Shown piece by piece: positions 58,401-64,000 of a DNA stretch of 64,000 nt; position 1 is the stretch's first letter, and each line of letters starts with the position of its first letter. The notes beneath the pieces were generated by a model. The model was given only the letters and a program-made list of their open reading frames with translations. It did not search any database and was not told where the DNA came from. Source of the stretch: Symsagittifera roscoffensis (Eukaryota > Xenacoelomorpha > Acoela > Convolutidae); assembly GCF_963678635.1 (NCBI RefSeq), contig NC_087062.1:87583845-87647844 (forward strand), in the 5' to 3' direction. The position numbers were made by a program, and so were the translations under genes.

Positions 58401-58472
58401 CTGAAGGAGAAAGATCCCAAGCTGGACCCCAGGGCAGTGCGAGCGCTGCTCACAACGGGAGTCCGAGGCTGA
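55431..58472 (+). CDS. gag: Gag polyprotein of a Ty3/gypsy-type element (copy A), 1013 codons
   Basis: Open throughout. Residues 1-200 are Ser/Glu/Arg-rich and probably disordered. Residues 290-400 are coiled-coil-like (MNGLDELRRDMTKRIDQVDE). A capsid-like region at about 545-705 includes DTWIEVMKLHFEEENLS and IDKFLDDLELLRRR. Two zinc knuckles of CX2CX4HX4C form follow at about 743 (CANCGLMDHHVSAC) and 794 (CFFCNLEGHFKSDC). It packages element RNA in family members. The start at 55431 has an ATG a few codons before the triplicated MQRRDSLGL sequence. The TGA at 58470-58472 overlaps the next ATG. GC content is far above the flanking DNA. At 1013 codons it is long for a gag. Confidence 0.85.
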   Translation: MSQSMQRRDSLGLTTKIPRLSKGSTQKFKTRRSQSSFSSASDVFAETESTKGQPDLSVSEMRLRSEKNLDGDQRRSAEAGTASETHVDPFDEGEQTLIRPDFEPSEDLEREEVERTEETSERSEVEPREEVLFKGMSKSETKSQRWRREYSHSASTHSSLAKQSNNAMKTSISPSEEQPGSKAKKSWKSLYDERMASLPLVGLTSSYDYPEISHPDVDFTPCPRNDMSRKASSASPTRPMSDGIKMGASSTFDRLMTSMSKQKGGASSSIRLQPQLTSSSLGLTPSFGATGGISDMFAGVMNGLDELRRDMTKRIDQVDERAHKGQENLRDELTHVKSQASVDQAQLIRNTDQCLAESMAQANKESYEREARMTRVIERLLNDHDSTYAHTMTSLEKRLDAKSDLMMRKLDAILNGRNWQERSNPKERSRHANDGDGTGSNARAQQGSRTNYEPRNKERPRAAPSKPFWTNPVPPEADAIPETRLPTVPQVSSVPDLTTVSQDTTMYASMFEPLNRSLETFITKLSKSTERGERPRRTLKKSYKEESDGCIDTWIEVMKLHFEEENLSKKQECSALTNNLEGTALSCVTAKRANERDSARKIFDILLNRFGSGVQRHQAMVKFEKRRQRDDESIDKFLDDLELLRRRSNPDMRISERNLSIASKFMDGVRSEELKTILATHFTLSLDQVPTPDDLRMKSREYLLIKPRAQNRYSNYGNYSGTNTGANSSWYKPRDDMDKRRSCANCGLMDHHVSACSAYKQNMKAIGYFLEDADATDEDHEEYVRGLIMKYGPRCFFCNLEGHFKSDCTQFWDAVADAKHPRHEEALSGVKASRARLMNEAESRRKETTPSTFTTKKVKTLPDEVVASNLEAESSRPLKVDYGLAARTALQNVKQDLATKEVEQWVRSELESTDLRESFNVLGKTTKVEDKEEPRKQRLKLNVLSGKTFGMTKVGTKILSIISVAGHQVVKNLSEPFEFTLVHLVIYADYLKEKDPKLDPRAVRALLTTGVRG

Positions 58473-59200
58473 TGAAAGTAGATGGACATCATATTGATGT
58501 CCATGGCCCTTACCCGATCCTAATGAATGTGGATGGCATCAATATCTACACGAAAGCTCACATAACTGATGCGAACGATCAGATTGGCCGGATATACATT
58601 GGTCAAGAGGAGCTGAAGGTTAGAAGAATCGGACAAAACGCGATGCTCGAACAAGATGCGGTGCATATAGGTTGCGAGGCCGATCTGGCTGCGCCTGTGC
58701 TGGACGTGCAAGGCAGACAACTTTCAGTAAGGGAACTGCTAGACACGGGAGCAGTGGTTAGTGTCATGCCAGTCAAAACTTGGACCGGCATGGGTTTCGA
58801 GAGGTCGGATCTCATACCGACAAACATCAGGTTGGCAGCGGCCAATCAGGGAGCGATCTATGTGACTGGACGAACCCCGATCATTTCACTGCAGCTCGGA
58901 GGAAGACATCTTTGGATGAGCTTCCTAGTAGTGGAGAATTTGGACGAATCCGATCAGTTCATCTTAGGAAGGGATTTCGTGCCTAACTTTGACGTCACGA
59001 TCGATCTCAATGACGGGTTGATTAGGATCAAGGATCCTGAGAGAAAGTATGAAAAGAGACCCCTTAATAAGATCTTAATTAACCAGGCCAAGGTGCCGAT
59101 TTTTCTGGATCGAAAAGTTAGATTAAAACCAAACCAAGCCGTAGTAGCGACGTTTAGGATGAGGAACTTGAATGAACTCAGCAATGAGAGACAGGTGTGA
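58472..59200 (+). CDS. pol: Retropepsin-type protease region of copy A
   Basis: The 242-codon frame carries the aspartic protease signature LLDTGAVVSVMP at residues 88-99 and the C-terminal ILGRDFVPNFDV block, preceded by an 85-residue leader (VDGINIYTKA). It is in the -1 frame relative to gag and begins inside the gag stop (TGATG). A TGA at 59198 ends it. The same frame then stays open to 59623, so the TGA looks like a point mutation. Confidence 0.85.
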   Translation: MKVDGHHIDVHGPYPILMNVDGINIYTKAHITDANDQIGRIYIGQEELKVRRIGQNAMLEQDAVHIGCEADLAAPVLDVQGRQLSVRELLDTGAVVSVMPVKTWTGMGFERSDLIPTNIRLAAANQGAIYVTGRTPIISLQLGGRHLWMSFLVVENLDESDQFILGRDFVPNFDVTIDLNDGLIRIKDPERKYEKRPLNKILINQAKVPIFLDRKVRLKPNQAVVATFRMRNLNELSNERQV

Positions 59201-59623
59201 CTGGTACCAAATCCAAACAGTAAAAGCTCGGCTATTTTAGGAAGAAGATTCTCACTCACTCAGAGCGGACTGTTTGTGAGTGTGTTATTGAACACAGAAG
59301 CAACAACAGTGACAATACAGAGGGGAAAGAAACTTGGCTACGCTTTGCCTCTGAACACAGACTTTCAGAGTGTGGAGAACTTGAAAAAGTTTGATGTAAC
59401 TAAAATTCCATTACATGCGAACCAAGAATGTATAATGAAGAGGGTGAATGAATTGAAATCTTCATGGAAATTGTTTTCAATGAAGTCGGAAACAGATGAT
59501 GGGCTGTCTAGTTGTTCCAACTTTCCTGAGAGGCCGACAGAAGCAGAGTTAGCTGCGAATAAACCTGTCCTACCTGAGATAGAACATCTGAAGGGTAAAA
59601 TATCAGACAAGGAACTAGATTAG
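59201..59623 (+). pseudogene. Protease-RT linker of copy A, cut off by stops
   Basis: It continues the frame of the protease after the TGA. It holds ILGRRFSLTQSGLF, IQRGKKLGYALPL and the striking KSETDDGLSSCSNFPER, then KPVLPEIEHLKGK. All these blocks recur in copy B (62000-62440). The frame ends at a TAG at 59621, after which the RT frame is shifted. Confidence 0.7.
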
Positions 59624-59629
59624 CTCAGA

Positions 59630-60128
59630 GGGTTCTAAATTGGAACCCAGACGTTTTTTCGAAACATAAGGCCGACATAGGTTGTTGTAACTTTGTAGAA
59701 CACGAGATTGAGATAGAAGAGGGCTCGGTACCTCATAGGGAAGGGGCGAGAAGAATGACCCCAAACAAGTCAGAAGCGTGTAGGAAGGAAATCGAGATGT
59801 TAATGGAGTACGACATGATCGAGCCGTCGAAGTCCCCATGGGCTTGTGGCGTGGTCATGGCGAAAAAGAAAGGAGGACAACTCAGATTTTATTGTGATTT
59901 CCGTTATCTGAACGCAGTGACTATAAAGGACGCATACCCGATTCCCCGCATCGATGAGAGCCCATCCAAGCTGGGAGACGCGAAGTTCTTCACGACGTTG
60001 GATTTGGGCTCTGCGTTCTGGCAAGTGCCACTCAGAAAGCAAGATCGAGAGAAAACAGGCTTCGCGTGTGAGCTGGGATTGTTCCAGTGGAAGAGGATGC
60101 CATTCGGATTGTGCAACGCGACGGCCAC
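59630..60128 (+). pseudogene. Truncated reverse transcriptase of copy A
   Basis: From about 59630 the frame reads the Ty3/gypsy RT N-terminal region: EYDMIEPSKSPWACGVVM, LRFYCDFRYLN, AYPIPRIDE, TTLDLGSAFWQV (motif A Asp) and MPFGLCNATAT (motif B). It breaks off at about 60128, before the YVDD motif, where sequence from copy B's gag begins in the same frame. It cannot be a working RT. Confidence 0.85.
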
Positions 60129-60195
60129 AGGTGTTGACAGGCGAAACATTCGGAAGAGTTCCGAGACAGGCGAAACATTCGGAAGAGTTTCCACG
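60129..60195. repeat. Junction with a ~30-bp direct repeat
   Basis: GACAGGCGAAACATTCGGAA plus GAGTT occurs twice in tandem (60136 and 60166) exactly at the switch from copy A RT to copy B gag-like sequence. It is probably a scar of the recombination or deletion. Confidence 0.75.
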
Positions 60196-61233
60196 AAAAC
60201 GACAGACACCGACCAAAACGAAGACCAGATTAGACCGGGAGCAGCAGCCAACAACAGGGCAACATCTGACCATGAAACAATGTCTCTCGATCTGGGCGAT
60301 CTGATGGCAAAGCTAGATCAGATCGACAAGAGACTAAAGCACAGTGAGAAGGATAGAGATGTGATAAAGAAAGAATTAAGATACAACAAACATGAGTACC
60401 TGGACAGCTATTTCAATCTACGAAAGCGACAGGGGAAAAGCTTCAGCAGATGTCGGACAAGGTAGATACCACTGATAGAGAGCGAGACAAGAACATCAAA
60501 AAAGACATGCAAGAAATGAAGCAACGATATGACGCAGTGAATAGCCAGTTGGGGAGTTTGGAAACGAGAAGGGACACAATGAGTAGGGACCAGGCTGAGA
60601 GTTCATGTGCAATAGAGGCAAAATTAGACGCCATCTTGAAGAACTCAACGTCACAGGACAGGCCAGCAGCGCGAACAGCGGGTCAACATGTGCTGATCAT
60701 CACGTGGCAGATTGCACAACATACAACCAGAGTCACCCCAAACATAAATTGGCATTAGCTGCGGTGCAGAATCAGCGAAATAGACAAACCGAGTTTGAAG
60801 CAAAAAACTTAGAAGCACCGAGTACTGAACTGCCAAGACAGAGAAGGCGGTAACGCAGGCTAACAATGCGATAGAGACCACGGCCAAGAACCCCTAGAGA
60901 TAAATTATGAGAAAGCGGCGTCAGAGGCGATCAACAAGGTGAAACAGGACCTAGCAACAAAGGAAATAAAGCAACGGTTGAAGCAAGAGATCGACAGACA
61001 GAGATTGAAGGAGATGCTAAGTTGCTCGGTGCCAGTGCCAGAAGCTGTAGCAGGGTCGACAAAGAGTGGAAATTGCAACACTCTGAAAATGGTGACAGAA
61101 AAGCCATTTGTCATAACAAAAATCGGAGCCAGGATAATGTCGATAATTTACTGTAGGTGGACATGAAGTGACAAGGAACTTATTTGAACCCAGCGACCAG
61201 ACAGTAATGCACATTGACGTATACGCAGACTAA
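60196..61233 (+). pseudogene. Decayed gag of copy B
   Basis: It opens in frame with the copy A RT as LGDLMAKLDQIDKRLKHSEK, a coiled segment like gag residues 300-400. Frameshifts and stops follow. IEAKLDAILKNST (60616) and a damaged knuckle, CADHHVADC (60690), remain, but the whole capsid-like region is missing. Near 60945 KQDLATKEIKQRLKQE matches the C-terminal part of copy A gag. Confidence 0.75.
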
Positions 61234-61830
61234 TTGAGTGCGATAAGCCCACAGACGACATCTAGAGCCTTGAGGGTGCTACTCACGAGAGGTGGCAGCA
61301 AGTCGGTCCGTGTGGACAACAGATACACAAAAACTTATGGTCCGCATGAGGTGATGTTGAATATAGACGGGATAAACATCTACACGAAGACGATGATAAC
61401 ATGTGATGAAGATCTAGTGGGACAGATCTACGTGGGCAGAGAAGAATTAAAGGTGAGATCGATTGGGCACTGTGCCATGCTGGAAGAAGATGCAATGCAC
61501 ATTGGGACAGAGGCAGACGTATCAGCACACGTGCTTGACATAAGTGGCAAGAAGACTCACTTGCGTGGGTTACTCGATACTGGTGCGGTCTTGAGTGTAA
61601 TACCAATCGAAACTTGGGAGCGAATGGGCTTCAACAAAGATGACTTGATAGACTCGAGAATACGGTTGTCAGCTGCTAACAAAGGGGCGCTGCAGGTGCT
61701 AGGCAGAACACCAATAATAGCCCTAAATCTGGGGGAACGCAATCTGTGGATGAGTTTTCTTGTAGTAGAAAACCTAGATGAGTCTGACCAATTCATTTTA
61801 GGAACTTTATCACGAACTTCGACGTAACAA
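61234..61830 (+). pseudogene. Protease region of copy B
   Basis: The frame carries LLDTGAVLSVIPIETW and FLVVENLDESDQFILG. Unlike copy A, the gag C-terminal block (ALRVLLTRGG) and the protease leader lie in one frame without a stop. It breaks at 61800-61830, where the RDF of ILGRDF is lost by a small deletion. Confidence 0.8.
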
Positions 61831-61982
61831 TTGATTTAAGCAATGCGATGACCAGGATAAGAAACCAGGATAGGACGTACGCAATTCAACCGGTAAACTT
61901 AATAATAGCGAATGAAAATAAAGCACCGGTATTCTTGAGTAGGACGGTGAGGCTATAGGCGAACGAAGCGGCAATCGTAAGC

Positions 61983-62549
61983 TTGCGAATGAAAAATTAC
62001 AATGAACTAAGTGACAACAAGCAAGTATGCATAGTCCCGAATCCTAATTGTCAAAGTGCTGCTGTTTTAGGAAGATCCTTCTCGATAACAAAGAGCGGTC
62101 TCTGCGTCATTGTCTTGTTGAATACTCTTGATATACCCATCACGATACAGAGAAGGAAGCTGGGATATGCTTTACCCGTTAAAACTCGATATGAAATGAC
62201 TGAAAATTCAAATCAAAATGAAGTTGTCGATTGTCCCAATCATATGGACAAAATTTGTATCTTGAGACGATTGAAGAAAATAAAAAGATCATCAGGTCTT
62301 GTGAAATCACTTAAGTCAGAGACGGATGATGGGCTATCGAGCTGTTCGAACTTTCCGGAACGGTCCACACTAGATGAAATGCAGAGCGATAAACCGGTCC
62401 TACCGGAGATCGAACATTTAAGGGGCAAGTTGACGGACGAACAGCTCGAAGCCATCAAGGACGTACTAGAGCGGAACGAGGAAGTTTTTTCGAGACATAA
62501 GGCAGACTTCGTGTGTTGTATTTTTGTTGAGCATGAAATAGAACTTTAA
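61983..62549 (+). pseudogene. Protease-RT linker of copy B
   Basis: It holds VLGRSFSITKSGLC, IQRRKLGYALPV, KSETDDGLSSCSNFPER and KPVLPEIEHLRGK, as in copy A. A TAA at 62547 separates it from the RT. Stops upstream (TAG near 61957) also break the link to the protease. Confidence 0.7.
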
Positions 62550-63190
62550 GAGAATGCGGTACCACACAGGGAGGGGGCGAGGCGCATGACCCCCCACAAA
62601 TCAGAGGCATGTAGGAAATAAATAGAGACATTACTAGAGTATGACATGATAGAACCATCCAAGTCACCGTGGGAGTGTGGAGTAGTGATGGCTAAAAAGA
62701 AAAGCGACCAATTGAGGTTTTGCTGTGTTTTTCAGTATCTGAACTCCGTCACGGTGAAGGATGCCTATCCCATACCTAGGATTGACGAGAGCCTCTCGAA
62801 GTTAGGTGGTGCATAATTTTTTTACAACTCTTGATTTAGGTTCGACATTCTGGCAATTCCCGCTGAGGAAGCAAGACAGGGACAAAACAGGGTTCGCTTG
62901 CGAGTTGGGGCTGTTTCAATGGGAACGGATGCCGTATGGCCTTTGCAAAGCCACAGCAACTTTTCAACGGTTGATGGCACATGCACTGATAGGAGTGACA
63001 AAGAAGTACGGCAATCTGATAATGTGCTATGTGGATGACGTGGTAATAGCGACGCCCACACTAGAAGACCATATCGAGCGACTGGACGAGGTGTTTGCAT
63101 GTATCAAGAGGTCGGGGCTAAACTGTAAACCGTCAAAGTGCGAGATACTCAAGGATTCGATAAAATACTTAGGCAAATGGTGGACAGGCA
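62550..63190 (+). pseudogene. Reverse transcriptase of copy B
   Basis: It covers EYDMIEPSKSPWECGVVM, VKDAYPIPRIDES, TTLDLGSTFWQFPL (motif A), MPYGLCKATATFQRLM (motif B) and CYVDDVVIATP (motif C, catalytic). Stops occur at 62620 (TAA) and 62813 (TAA), with a frameshift near 63175. Catalytic residues are kept but the frame is dead. Confidence 0.85.
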
Positions 63191-64000
63191 TGGCATCAGA
63201 CCGGATCCAGATGCAGTGGAAGCAGTTCCAATTTGGAAATTGCCAAAAACGGATCATCAGTTGATGAGCTTCCTGGGTTTTGCGAACTACTACAGGGAAT
63301 TCATCAAGGGCTATTTGGACAAGGTATACCCGATGCAACAGTTAATGAGACACAAAGGCAAGAAGTTCACGTGGAACAACGCAGCAGAAGAATCATTCCA
63401 GAGAATAAAGAAAGAGTTGTGCGAGGCACCGGTGTTGGGGATGCCAACGGAAAAAGGGATGTACGTGTTGGATACGGAAGCGTCGGTAGTCGCGATTTCT
63501 GGAACTCTCCATCAAGAACAAGAATGGTACGGGAAGACAGTATTAAGACCAATAGCATACGGGAGCAAAGTCTTGAGTGACACAAAAATGAAGTACGGGG
63601 CGCCGAAAGCAGAGATGTTCGCGGTAGTTACTGTTGTCGAGAAATACAGAGCATACTTAGGCAGTGAACCGTTTAAGCTGCGGGTCGACAGCAGGGCACT
63701 CAGCTGGCTGAAGACGTACTCGATGGACCAGAGCTACATTGGGAGATGGATAGTTCGCTTGGATGGGTACAACATGATCATTGAGCAGAGAACAAGGGAC
63801 AAACATCAGAATGCCGATAGCATGAGTAAAAAGACGGAGTTCTACGAGAGGCAGGAACAGAGGGAGGCAGACAGGCCCGAGATTAAAGATGGCTTCTCCT
63901 TCAAGGACAAAGAAACGTATGACATCCTCCCACTCACGAGATGGCTAGACAAGTCAGGCAAACCGATAGAGGATCATCCCGAATTACCAGAAGAGCCCCA
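63190..64000 (+). pseudogene. RT connection and RNase H of copy B, runs off right edge
   Basis: In the frame of 63192 the sequence is open to the window end. It reads LMSFLGFANYYREFIKG (Ty3/gypsy connection), MYVLDTEASVVAISGTL (RNase H first Asp), KYGAPKAEMFAVV (Glu), FKLRVDSRALSWL (Asp) and DKHQNADSMSK (final Asp). This is a complete gypsy-type RNase H. An integrase is expected beyond 64000. The RT frame joins it only through a frameshift. Confidence 0.85.

Overview
This is a eukaryotic nuclear window, most likely from an invertebrate animal. It is AT-rich, its genes are split by short exons with GT-AG introns, and it is packed with metazoan-type mobile elements (a CR1/jockey-like LINE, a Ty3/gypsy-type LTR element, MITEs and tRNA-derived repeats). 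The species cannot be fixed from the sequence. One 200-base run of N (12393-12592) marks an assembly gap.

Left third (1-30 kb): two conserved ciliary genes lie head to head. On the minus strand, 16 exons (81-21139) encode the N-terminal part of a CFAP47-like protein, a large ASH/MSP-domain protein of the axonemal central apparatus. The gene runs off the left edge. On the plus strand, seven exons (22118-29997) encode a complete 318-residue DNAJB13-like protein, the J-domain radial-spoke component. Their start codons are 978 bases apart, so both may share a promoter. The introns carry MITEs, a tandem array of about 165 bp, degenerate LINE pieces and tRNA-like SINE fragments.

Middle (30-47 kb): no conserved host gene was recognised. 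There is AT-rich intergenic DNA with a palindromic element, then a tandem array of about 1.4-kb units (35.15-40.17 kb), each with a tRNA-like module. Next comes an unidentified Ser-rich ORF (minus strand, 40577-41542). After it lies a 3.6-kb element with inverted terminal repeats that encodes a reverse transcriptase followed by a CCHC finger and a PD-(D/E)XK-like nuclease (42.5-46.1 kb).

Right third (47-64 kb): a mildly broken CR1/jockey-like LINE on the minus strand (47.5-51.4 kb) carries SGNH-esterase-like, AP-endonuclease and RT domains. It is followed by GC-richer Ty3/gypsy-type DNA: an LTR-like region, a tandem triplication of the leader plus gag start, a 1013-codon gag, a protease ORF and a truncated RT. 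A second, more decayed copy is fused to this one and runs off the right edge within RNase H.

The points most worth a second look are the RT/nuclease element bounded by inverted repeats, the 1.4-kb tRNA-like tandem array with an inverted relative at 7 kb, the triplicated leader-gag module, and the duplicated splice acceptor in DNAJB13.
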